Assembly: GCA_013203545.1 (NCBI GenBank)
Contig: JABMQA010000664.1
Coordinates: 1-6,101, forward strand
Origin: Bacteroidota bacterium
Lineage (GTDB): Bacteria > Bacteroidota > Bacteroidia > Bacteroidales > 4484-276
DNA: 6,101 nucleotides
Reading direction: 5' to 3'
Of the stretch, positions 1 through 6,101 are shown piece after piece. Within the stretch, counting starts at the first letter, position 1. Each line of letters opens with the position of its first letter. The notes beneath the pieces are model-generated. The model was not told the origin of the DNA. It worked only from the letters and a program-made list of their open reading frames with translations, and searched no databases. The position numbers and the translations under genes were made by a program.

Positions 1-1850
1 ATGGCAACTATTTCTGTTTTACATCCGGCAGGACAGGCCATGACGAGATATGGAAAATGACGGTGACCGGTGATTCCCTTCAACAACTCACTTTTGACGA
101 AAACGGGAATATGCACCCAAATTGGTCGCCGATGGGGGATTTCATCGCCTATGATTCTGAAAAAAGCGGGAACCAGGATGTATGGATCCTACCGTTATCT
201 GGCGGCAACCATGTTCAATTTACAACAAATCCCTTGCGGGATGAATCGTTGTGCTGGAACCACGATGGCAGCGAAATCCTATTCGATTCAAACCGCAGCG
301 GTGGAAACTGGGATATTTGGAAAAAAGCTGTTTCAGGTGGGAATGCCATAAGATTAACCACACATTCTGCCAACGAATCCCAGCCCGCTGTTTCACCCAA
401 TGGCGAAAAAATCGCCTTCATCTCTTTTCGCTCCGGAAATTGCGACATCTGGTTAATGGACTACGATGGCAGCAACCAGGTTCAACTTACGAATAATGCC
501 TATTTTGAGGGCACCATATGCTGGTCACCGGATGGGGAATACCTTGCGTATTTAGCCGACAACGCCGGTAATTTTGATATCTGGATTTTGCCACTTGCAG
601 GTGGCGAACCCATCCAGTTTACCACCCATACTGCTGCTGATATGCACCCTTGCTGGTCGCCCGACGGTTCGTTGATCGCATTCTCATCCAACAGAAGCGG
701 GAATGAAGAAGTATGGTCGAAAGAATTTACTTCATGGCTATATTTAGGTCAACCAACACCCGGTTTGATCCCCGAAAGATTTCCCCCCGATGATTTACTG
801 GGAAATTCCACCTGGTTCTGGCACGGTCCCCCTGTCTTTTCCCCCGATGGCCGGGAGCTATTTATGAGCAGGTATTATATCGCTGAATCCAATGTTTTGA
901 TATATTCGATGGAACTTATTGGTATAGAATGGACATCCCCTGAAATACCAGGATTTTGTGGTGATTATAGCTGTAATTCCCCGTCTTTTACCTCCAGCGG
1001 AGACACCCTGTTTTTTATTTCAGAGCGGCCGGAAACAGCAATTTATTTTACTACGAAAAGTGCAAATTCCTGGTCCGATCCAATTGAAGTCGATATACCT
1101 GTCCCTGCTCCATCAACTTTCGGGAATAGTGTTTCCGTTGCAGGGAACGGAACCTTATATTTTGAATTGAATGTATCAGGTGACCTGGATCTCTATAAAT
1201 CAGAATTCCTCAATGGCCAATATTCAGAACCTGTTAACCTTGGGCCTTCAGTCAATTCAAGTGATCTCGACTTTGGGCCATATGTTGACCCGGATGAGCT
1301 ATACCTGATATTTTCCTCACGCCGTAATGGTGGATATGGTGAGAGTGATCTGTACATCAGCGCAAAAAATTTAAATGGCGAATGGACAGAACCACAAAAT
1401 CTGGGAAGTGTTATCAATTCTGATCAGGATGATTTTGGCCCCACAGTAACAAGGGATGGCAACTATTTCTTTTTTTGCACCCAAAAGGGGAATGATGAAG
1501 GATACAATCCCTACTGGGTTGATGCCGATGTGTTAGATCCCTTCCTGATTACCGGAATTAAAGATAACAGGAAAGAGGACATTTTCCATCTCTCACCCAA
1601 CCCATTTACAAATTCAACTACCATCGAATATCAGGTAAATGATCATTCCAAAGTTTCACTCAGGATTTTTGATAACCAGGGAAGCGAAATAAAAACACTT
1701 GTAGAAGGGTATCAAACACCTGGCAATAAAACTATACGCTGGGATGGTACGAATAATTCCCGACAGTCAGTTTGTGCAGGCGTTTACTATTGTAGAATCC
1801 GAACAGGTAATCAGATGAATTGTAAAAAAATGCTATTTCTAGATCAATAA
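1..1850 (+). CDS. T9SS-sorted PD40/TolB-like double beta-propeller protein, 5' end missing
   Basis: The first in-frame ATG is at 57, but the frame is open back to base 3 and the extra 18 codons read as the end of a propeller blade (FTSGRTGHDEIWK), so the true start lies left of the window. Residues below count from the ATG at 57. Residues 1-225 hold PD40/TolB-type blades with a 44-45 residue period: CWSPDG-like strands followed by DIW or EVW, with Trp at 43, 88, 132, 176 and 220 plus one in the upstream codons. Residues about 255-495 hold a second set with looser 49-54 residue spacing (FSPDG, FTSSGD, FGPYVDPDE, FGPTVTRDG), like the PD40 repeats found beside OmpA-type domains. Residues about 513-597 are a T9SS type A sorting domain (SPNPFTNSTTIEY, then AGVYYCRI). 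The protein is probably exported and surface-attached or released. Ligand is unknown and no catalytic motif is seen. Family assignment is confident, function is not. Confidence 0.88.
   Translation, partial: GNYFCFTSGRTGHDEIWKMTVTGDSLQQLTFDENGNMHPNWSPMGDFIAYDSEKSGNQDVWILPLSGGNHVQFTTNPLRDESLCWNHDGSEILFDSNRSGGNWDIWKKAVSGGNAIRLTTHSANESQPAVSPNGEKIAFISFRSGNCDIWLMDYDGSNQVQLTNNAYFEGTICWSPDGEYLAYLADNAGNFDIWILPLAGGEPIQFTTHTAADMHPCWSPDGSLIAFSSNRSGNEEVWSKEFTSWLYLGQPTPGLIPERFPPDDLLGNSTWFWHGPPVFSPDGRELFMSRYYIAESNVLIYSMELIGIEWTSPEIPGFCGDYSCNSPSFTSSGDTLFFISERPETAIYFTTKSANSWSDPIEVDIPVPAPSTFGNSVSVAGNGTLYFELNVSGDLDLYKSEFLNGQYSEPVNLGPSVNSSDLDFGPYVDPDELYLIFSSRRNGGYGESDLYISAKNLNGEWTEPQNLGSVINSDQDDFGPTVTRDGNYFFFCTQKGNDEGYNPYWVDADVLDPFLITGIKDNRKEDIFHLSPNPFTNSTTIEYQVNDHSKVSLRIFDNQGSEIKTLVEGYQTPGNKTIRWDGTNNSRQSVCAGVYYCRIRTGNQMNCKKMLFLDQ
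1599..1668 (+). repeat. Sorting-domain DNA repeat, copy A (gene 1)
   Basis: By eye, 65 of 70 bases match 2944-3013 in gene 2, including an unbroken 28-base identity (1641-1668 against 2986-3013). It encodes the first half of the T9SS sorting domain (NPFTNSTTIEY to SLRIF). The propellers upstream in the two genes are unrelated, so the similarity is confined to the tail module. Confidence 0.8.
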
Positions 1851-1866
1851 TTTAAACCACAAAATC

Positions 1867-3189
1867 ATGAAAACAATTACTGTCCTTCTTTTAATCCTTA
1901 GCTTCACTACTGTACGAGGACAATGGACCAGGCATACTATAGACGATAATCTGGATGAAGCTGCTGACATTAAAGTTGCTGACATTGACGGGGACAACGA
2001 CATTGATTGTGTGGCAATAGGCGCCGGAGCAAATAATGTTGCCTGGTATGAAGCTCCGGAGTGGACTAAACATATTATCGATGATAGTGTGAATTACATA
2101 AACAATATGTTGCTCGCATATATCAATGAAGATTCCCTTATCGATGTCGTGGTATCCGGATTTTTATCCGGAGAAGTTATCTGGTATGAATCGCCTTCCT
2201 GGACCAAACATTATATTGATACGGATAATAAAGAGGTTCATAATATATTTGCTACAGATTTTGACAATGACAATGATACGGATATTTTAGCTTCGGTATT
2301 TAGTTATGACAGAGTGGTAATATATGAGTCACCAACATGGAATAAAATCACCATAGATCATACTCTTGAGGGTGCCGCTGGCGTATTTGCAAAAGATTTG
2401 GATAATGATGGTGATGTTGATATTGCGGCATGTTCTACATGGGATAATGAAGTAGTTTGGTATGAGGCTCCATCATGGGCCAAACATATTATTGATCAGG
2501 ACCTGCATGGAGCAGATAATGTAATAATACTTGATTTGGATTCGGATGGTGATCAGGATATTCTTTCTAATGGTTATTATTCAGATGACATTGTATGGTA
2601 CGAATCCCCTTTATGGACCAAGCATTATATTGACGATAGTATTGTGGGTGTATGGAAAATAGTTACATGTGATATAAATGGCGATAATCAGGAGGATGTA
2701 ATAGTAACCCGGTATTGGGCAGATCAAATTATATGGTATATGGCTCCGGACTGGACAAAGTATGTCATAGATGACAATCTTGTTGGTGCAAGAGGTGTAA
2801 CAGTATTCGACATAAACAGTGATGATAATCCGGAAATATTTGCAACCGGTGGCACTTCAGATGTTGTGGTTTGGTATGAACAAACCACCACAGGGTTCTT
2901 GTCAGAACACATAACTGAAAATTATTTGTTGCAAACATATCCCAATCCATTTACAACTTCAACCACCATCGAATATCACGTAAAAGATCATTCCAAAGTT
3001 TCACTCAGGATTTATGATCTTTTTGGAAAAGAAATAAAAACACTGTTAAACAGCTATCAAACACCAGGTATCAAAACCGTTATTTGGGATGGGACGGATA
3101 ATTCAGGTAGCGCTGTCAGTCACGGATTATACTATGGTATGATTAAAACAGATAAGCGATTTATTACTAAAAAAATCATTAAAGACTAA
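1867..3189 (+). CDS. Secreted seven-bladed FG-GAP/VCBS-type propeller protein with T9SS sorting domain
   Basis: 440 residues, complete. The start is supported by a signal peptide directly after it (Lys2, then a hydrophobic run to about residue 16, likely cleavage at VRG-Q, 18/19) and by the 16-base gap to gene 1. Residues 20-341 are seven repeats of exactly 46 residues, each opening with W(T/N/A)K-x-x-I-D; the Trp residues are at 20, 66, 112, 158, 204, 250 and 296. Each blade ends near VWYE(S/A)P. Calcium-loop motifs of DxDxDxxxD form begin at 39, 131, 177 and 223. Those at 269 and 315 are weaker, and blade 2 (85-93, YINEDSLID) has lost the first Asp. Residues about 357-440 are a T9SS type A sorting domain (YPNPFTTSTTIEY, then HGLYYGMIKT). 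Related FG-GAP/VCBS proteins are extracellular and often adhesive. A calcium-stabilised surface binding protein is inferred, and the ligand cannot be read from the sequence. Confidence 0.92.
   Translation: MKTITVLLLILSFTTVRGQWTRHTIDDNLDEAADIKVADIDGDNDIDCVAIGAGANNVAWYEAPEWTKHIIDDSVNYINNMLLAYINEDSLIDVVVSGFLSGEVIWYESPSWTKHYIDTDNKEVHNIFATDFDNDNDTDILASVFSYDRVVIYESPTWNKITIDHTLEGAAGVFAKDLDNDGDVDIAACSTWDNEVVWYEAPSWAKHIIDQDLHGADNVIILDLDSDGDQDILSNGYYSDDIVWYESPLWTKHYIDDSIVGVWKIVTCDINGDNQEDVIVTRYWADQIIWYMAPDWTKYVIDDNLVGARGVTVFDINSDDNPEIFATGGTSDVVVWYEQTTTGFLSEHITENYLLQTYPNPFTTSTTIEYHVKDHSKVSLRIYDLFGKEIKTLLNSYQTPGIKTVIWDGTDNSGSAVSHGLYYGMIKTDKRFITKKIIKD
1924..2889 (+). repeat. Seven tandem 138-bp coding repeats (46-residue propeller blades)
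   Basis: Counting along the translation, every blade is exactly 46 codons with no insertion or deletion, starting at the TGG codon at 1924 and then every 138 bases. The DNA copies have diverged, so the period is clearest in protein: W-T-K-H-x-I-D at the start, the acidic loop about 20 residues later, and W-Y-E-x-P at the end. Seven equal blades match a closed seven-bladed propeller. Confidence 0.88.
2944..3013 (+). repeat. Sorting-domain DNA repeat, copy B (gene 2)
   Basis: Partner of 1599-1668, with five differences in 70 positions by eye. It encodes the start of gene 2's T9SS sorting domain. Downstream the match continues at lower identity, for example around the codons for EIKTL and YQTPG, which occur in both genes. 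Confidence 0.8.
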
Positions 3190-3206
3190 CTCTGAAAAAA
3201 AGGATA

Positions 3207-3872
3207 ATGAAAAATGTAATATTTATCATAACAATCCTTTTTGCAACCATATTAACCTTTGCTCAAACTCCACCTGACACTTTATGGACAAAAACTTACG
3301 GTGGAACATCCAATGATGATGCAATAGCGGTTATTCAAACCATCGACTCTTGTTTTGTTTTTTTAGGTCATACTGAATCCTCCGGGAATACAGATATCTG
3401 GTTGATGAAAATTGATGACGATGGAAATATGCTATGGGATAAAACCTTTGGTGGCCCTTCCGGGGATTTCGGCATTATTGTAAGGCAAACCGTTGATCAG
3501 GGATTTATTATCGTTGGAACCACCGAATCATTTGGTAACGGGGATAGAAGTATTTGGTTAATCAAAACCGATGATGAAGGCAATGAACAATGGAATCAGG
3601 TTTTAGATGAAACGATTGATAATACACGCCAGGCACAATATGTGTCCTTAACCTCGGATGGAGGATATATAATAACGGGGGGCACCGGCGACCATACATT
3701 AAATCATATGGATGCATGGCTAATTAAGACAGACGAAAATGGCATTGAAGAATGGAATAAAAAAATAGGTGGATCGGAAAATCAAAAAACATATACAGTA
3801 TTTGAGACCAACGATGGCGGATATATTCTTTCAGGAAATACGCAATCAAACGAAAACCAAGGTGATATTTAA
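3207..3872 (+). CDS. Truncated secreted propeller protein (WTKTYGG-type blades), gene broken at 3' end
   Basis: 221 codons to a TAA at 3870. The start at 3207 is followed by a good signal peptide (MKNVIF..., likely cleavage at TFA-Q, 19/20) and lies 17 bases after gene 2. An AGGA sits only two bases before the ATG, too close to be a standard Shine-Dalgarno. Blades of 50-54 residues begin at Trp 27, 77, 129 and 183 with W(T/D/N)K-x-x-GG, then DGGYII-like strands, then DIWL(M/I)K-x-D-x-x-GN. This repeat is common in secreted Bacteroidota proteins. The fourth blade stops at NENQGDI, exactly where earlier blades continue with WLIK. There is no room for a closed propeller and no in-frame sorting domain. 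The other half of the gene is in another frame just downstream. If translated, the product would probably misfold or not be anchored, so it is best treated as the 5' part of a pseudogene. Confidence 0.8.
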   Translation: MKNVIFIITILFATILTFAQTPPDTLWTKTYGGTSNDDAIAVIQTIDSCFVFLGHTESSGNTDIWLMKIDDDGNMLWDKTFGGPSGDFGIIVRQTVDQGFIIVGTTESFGNGDRSIWLIKTDDEGNEQWNQVLDETIDNTRQAQYVSLTSDGGYIITGGTGDHTLNHMDAWLIKTDENGIEEWNKKIGGSENQKTYTVFETNDGGYILSGNTQSNENQGDI

Positions 3873-4053
3873 GGTTTACGATGTATTTGGTAAGGAAATT
3901 AAAACTCTAATTGATGGATTTGAAAAGCCTGGAAAACATTCAGTTGTATTTGACGGGACTATAAACTCCGGACAAGCTGCTCCTACGAGAATATATTGTG
4001 GCAGGCTCCAGATCGGCAGTGAGATTAAAAGTCAAAAGATATTAAAACATTAA
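3859..4053 (+). pseudogene. Out-of-frame remnant of gene 3's T9SS sorting domain
   Basis: Read from 3859 in a different frame from gene 3, the sequence gives KVIFKVYDVFGKEIKTL, then KPGKHSVVFDGTINSGQ and a final RIYCGRLQIGS...KILKH before TAA at 4051. This aligns with the second half of the sorting domains of genes 1 and 2 (SLRIYDLFGKEIKTL... in gene 2). The first half of the domain (NPF..TTIEY) is absent. The normally conserved GIYY(C) segment reads RIYCG here, which may indicate relaxed constraint. The frame is open back to a GTG at 3769, but upstream of 3856 it only mirrors the propeller codons, so an independent gene starting there is unlikely. The remnant ends 8 bases before gene 4. Confidence 0.78.
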
Positions 4054-4061
4054 AAAACATC

Positions 4062-5279
4062 ATGAAAACACTATTAACAGTTCTATTAACATTAATTATT
4101 ACAATTCGTGTAACGAATGCACAGTGGTTTTCACAAACAAGCGGAACAATAACAGCATTATTTAGCGTCTCTTTTGTGGATGAAAATAACGGGACGGTTG
4201 TTGGGTATGATGGCACTATCCTCCGAACCATTGATGGAGGAATGACCTGGACTCCACAATCAAGTGGAACAACAGATCCTTTGTATAGCGTCTCGTTTAC
4301 CGATCCTGACAATGGCACGACTGTAGGTTTTGGTGGTAAAATTCTGAGAACTACAAACGGAGGAACGGACTGGATCTCGCAATCCAGCGGAACAACAAAT
4401 GATTTGTATGGTGTCTCATTTACCGATACCAATAACGGTACTGTGGTTGGTGACAATGGCACAATCTTAAGAACCACAAATGGAGGAATAACCTGGAATC
4501 CACAATTCAGTGGAACATCATTAACTTTATCTGGTGTTTCATTTACCGATATGAACAATGGGACGGCTGTTGGTGGAAATGGCACAATCCGCAGAACTAC
4601 AAACGGCGGGATAACCTGGATTTCACAGTCAAGTGGTACAACACTATGGTTGGAAGGTGTCTCGTTTACCGATATAAATAATGGGACGGCTGTTGGTGAA
4701 AGCGGTACTATCCTAAAAACCACGGATGGAGGAACAAACTGGATTTCGCAATCAAGCGGAACAACAAACTGGTTTAACGGTATCTCATTTATCGATGAAA
4801 ATTTCGGTACTATTGGAGGCTACGACGGCATAATTCTTAGAACCACGAACGGTGGAACTACCTGGACTCTACAAGCAAGTGGCACATCACAATGGTTGGC
4901 AAGTATCTCGTTTACAGATGAAAATAATGGAACAGCTGTTGGGTGGGTCGGTACAATTCTTAGAACCACAAACGGCGGTGTTACTTATATTGAAGATAAT
5001 GAAACAGAAATACCTGGCAATTTTATGCTCATGCAGAATTATCAAAATCCTTTTAATCCCAACACAAAAATTTCATATCAAATTCCCGAATCCGGTTTTA
5101 TCTCACTTAAGGTTTATGATTTTCTCGGCAATGAAATTACAACATTGGTAAGCGAAGTAAAACCTGAGGGGAGTTATGAGGTTGAATTTATTGAAGAAAA
5201 TTTATCAAGCGGAATATATTTCTGCCGGCTTCATACTAATAATTACCAAATGTCAATCAAAATGTTACATTTTAAATAA
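4062..5279 (+). CDS. Secreted seven-bladed Ycf48/BNR-like propeller protein with T9SS sorting domain
   Basis: 405 residues, complete. The start gives an immediate signal peptide (MKTLLTVLLTL..., likely cleavage at TNA-Q, 20/21). Residues 22-308 are seven blades of exactly 41 residues with the pattern W-x-x-Q-x-SGT...VSFTD-x-NNGT-x-VG-x-x-GTILRTTNGG. This is the repeat style of Ycf48-like and BNR/sialidase-type propellers. The Ycf48 photosystem role is not implied, because such repeats are widespread in secreted Bacteroidota proteins. Sialidase catalytic residues are not apparent. Residues about 325-405 are a T9SS type A sorting domain (NYQNPFNPNTKISY, SLKVYDFLGNEI, SGIYFCRL). Its strand order matches genes 1-3, but its wording (SYEVEFIEENLSSG rather than xxxIxWDGTxNS) marks a different sub-lineage. 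It is probably exported to the cell surface. Ligand unknown. Confidence 0.93.
   Translation: MKTLLTVLLTLIITIRVTNAQWFSQTSGTITALFSVSFVDENNGTVVGYDGTILRTIDGGMTWTPQSSGTTDPLYSVSFTDPDNGTTVGFGGKILRTTNGGTDWISQSSGTTNDLYGVSFTDTNNGTVVGDNGTILRTTNGGITWNPQFSGTSLTLSGVSFTDMNNGTAVGGNGTIRRTTNGGITWISQSSGTTLWLEGVSFTDINNGTAVGESGTILKTTDGGTNWISQSSGTTNWFNGISFIDENFGTIGGYDGIILRTTNGGTTWTLQASGTSQWLASISFTDENNGTAVGWVGTILRTTNGGVTYIEDNETEIPGNFMLMQNYQNPFNPNTKISYQIPESGFISLKVYDFLGNEITTLVSEVKPEGSYEVEFIEENLSSGIYFCRLHTNNYQMSIKMLHFK
4125..4985 (+). repeat. Seven tandem 123-bp coding repeats (41-residue propeller blades)
   Basis: Each repeat starts at a TGG codon: 4125, 4248, 4371, 4494, 4617, 4740 and 4863. All seven are exactly 123 bases. 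Copies are similar at DNA level as well as protein. For instance, 19 identical bases recur at 4557-4575 and 4680-4698, one period apart. The array supports recent blade duplication and a closed seven-bladed propeller. Confidence 0.92.
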
Positions 5280-5295
5280 TTAAAACCGAGTAGTT

Positions 5296-6101
5296 ATGAA
5301 ATTAGAAATCATCCGGCTACTTACTTCTTTAATCCTTATAAGTATCAACTCTTTTGCACAGGAATGGTTTGAAAACCAGGATTTGAAAACAATTACATTT
5401 ATCGATAGCGGACAGGATTTGGGTAACGGGCGTAGTTTTAGTATGGCATCAGGCGATATTGATAACGACGGTGATAAAGATGTATTTATAACAAATTACC
5501 TGAGTGCCTGTAAAGTATGGATTAACGACGGATCAGGAACATTCACCGATAGTGGACAGGAATTTGGTGAAGGCACAGCACATGGGGTCGCATTTGGTGA
5601 CCTTGACGGTGACAATGACCTTGATGCTTTTCTTGTGTTCAATGGATCAAACGATAAGGTATTGCTTAATGATGGAACAGGAATTTTCACATTTACAGCT
5701 CAATCTATTGGAGAAGCAGATGACAACAGTACTTTTGTTACGCTTGGTGATATTGATAATGACAATGATCTTGATGCACTGGTAGAAAAGTACCAGCATC
5801 CCAATGAAATATGGCTAAATGATGGAAATGCTTTGTTCACGGAAAGCGGCCAGACAATTGGTGATACAGATTCGCATTCGATGGCAATTGCTGATTTGGA
5901 TTCGGATAATGACCTTGATGTTTTCTTGACAAACAATGAATCGGGCGATAAGGTTTTGCTAAACAATGGAAATGGATCCTTCATCGAAAGCGGCCAAAGC
6001 CTGGGACCAAACGAAGGACATGGCCGGGTAAATCCGGGCGACCTGAATGGGGATGGAAACATTGACGCATTCATTACAAACAACCTCTTTGGCAACAGAA
6101 T
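5296..6101 (+). CDS. Secreted FG-GAP/VCBS repeat protein, 3' end beyond window
   Basis: An ATG at 5296, 16 bases after gene 4, opens a frame with no stop to the right edge (268 full codons). Residues 1-21 look like a signal peptide (MKLEIIRLLTSLILISINSFA, cleavage before Gln22). Five acidic loops of FG-GAP/VCBS type follow at 54-62 (DIDNDGDKD), 102-110 (DLDGDNDLD), 152-160 (DIDNDNDLD), 200-208 (DLDSDNDLD) and 249-257 (DLNGDGNID), spaced 48-50 residues. Between them the pattern (K)V(L/W)(L/I)N(D/N)G-x-G-x-F-x-x-SGQ-x-(L/I/F)G recurs. Such loops bind calcium in integrin-like and VCBS propellers. Two more blades and a T9SS tail would be expected beyond the edge, by analogy with genes 2 and 4; this is not seen. 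The protein is likely extracellular. It belongs to the same broad class as gene 2 but has a different blade consensus, so it is not a simple tandem copy. Confidence 0.9.
   Translation, partial: MKLEIIRLLTSLILISINSFAQEWFENQDLKTITFIDSGQDLGNGRSFSMASGDIDNDGDKDVFITNYLSACKVWINDGSGTFTDSGQEFGEGTAHGVAFGDLDGDNDLDAFLVFNGSNDKVLLNDGTGIFTFTAQSIGEADDNSTFVTLGDIDNDNDLDALVEKYQHPNEIWLNDGNALFTESGQTIGDTDSHSMAIADLDSDNDLDVFLTNNESGDKVLLNNGNGSFIESGQSLGPNEGHGRVNPGDLNGDGNIDAFITNNLFGNR

Noticed and set aside
1..60. ATG at base 1 opening a short frame to TGA at 58-60
   Set aside because: Only 19 codons in a frame that conflicts with the PD40 blade read from base 3, so it is a chance ATG inside gene 1.
3769..3855. GTG at 3769 as the start of a separate small gene carrying the sorting-domain remnant
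   Set aside because: Before 3856 this frame runs through codons that encode a good propeller blade in gene 3's frame, and its own translation is lysine-rich and featureless. No leader or signal peptide is present, so it is a pseudogene tail and not a gene.
4025..4723. A long open frame on the minus strand (232 codons) with repeating VPL/VNET-like segments
   Set aside because: It lies opposite the 123-base repeats of gene 4, and its periodicity is the mirror of those repeats. It has no signal peptide, recognised domain or plausible leader, while the + strand frame has all three.
4125..4985. Regularly spaced repeats considered as a CRISPR-like or non-coding array
   Set aside because: The 123-base period is an exact multiple of three, stays in one open frame and encodes a known propeller blade pattern. 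There are no short identical repeats separated by unique spacers.
1851..5295. Search of the short gaps (1851-1866, 3190-3206, 4054-4061, 5280-5295) for promoters or terminators
   Set aside because: The gaps are 8-17 bases, AT-rich and without a stem-loop or a clear Bacteroidota TTTG / TAnnTTTG pair. They are better read as intra-operon leaders.
5496..6095. Antisense and alternate-frame open stretches inside gene 5 (5496-5690, 5504-5785, 5700-6095)
   Set aside because: They overlap the FG-GAP repeats and owe their openness to the repeated Asp/Asn/Gly codons. The + strand frame from 5296 has the signal peptide and calcium loops.

Overview
The window looks like a fragment of a Bacteroidota (or closely related FCB-group) chromosome. 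The main reason is that the reading frames end in the roughly 80-residue C-terminal sorting domain of the type IX secretion system (T9SS): an 'NPF..STTIEY' strand, an 'SLKVYD..G.EI.TL' core, and a 'GxYYCRI' strand just before the stop. AT-rich composition, A-rich leaders with little or no Shine-Dalgarno sequence, and N-terminal signal peptides ending in A-Q or G-Q fit the same group. No T9SS machinery, RNA gene, mobile element or CRISPR array is visible.

Layout: five genes lie on the + strand, 8 to 17 bases apart, with no visible internal terminator, so they probably form one operon. Gene 1 (1-1850) is cut by the left edge. It carries two successive PD40/TolB-like propeller regions and a sorting domain. 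Gene 2 (1867-3189) is complete: signal peptide, seven blades of exactly 46 residues with FG-GAP/VCBS-type calcium loops, and a sorting domain. Gene 3 (3207-4053) is broken. Its propeller stops in the fourth blade at 3872, and the second half of a sorting domain continues in another frame. Gene 4 (4062-5279) is complete: signal peptide, seven blades of exactly 41 residues of Ycf48/BNR type, and a sorting domain of a different sub-lineage. Gene 5 (5296-6101) starts with a signal peptide, carries at least five FG-GAP/VCBS blades and runs off the right edge.

The genes appear to be a tandem set of secreted or cell-surface beta-propeller proteins. The blade families are mostly unrelated, and genes 1 to 4 carry a T9SS delivery tag (only a remnant of it in gene 3). 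No enzymatic motif is visible, so binding, adhesion or display at the cell surface is the most reasonable inference. The most notable signals are the out-of-frame deletion in gene 3, where a short stretch makes sense in both frames, the near-identical sorting-domain DNA in genes 1 and 2, and the exact seven-blade periodicity in genes 2 and 4.
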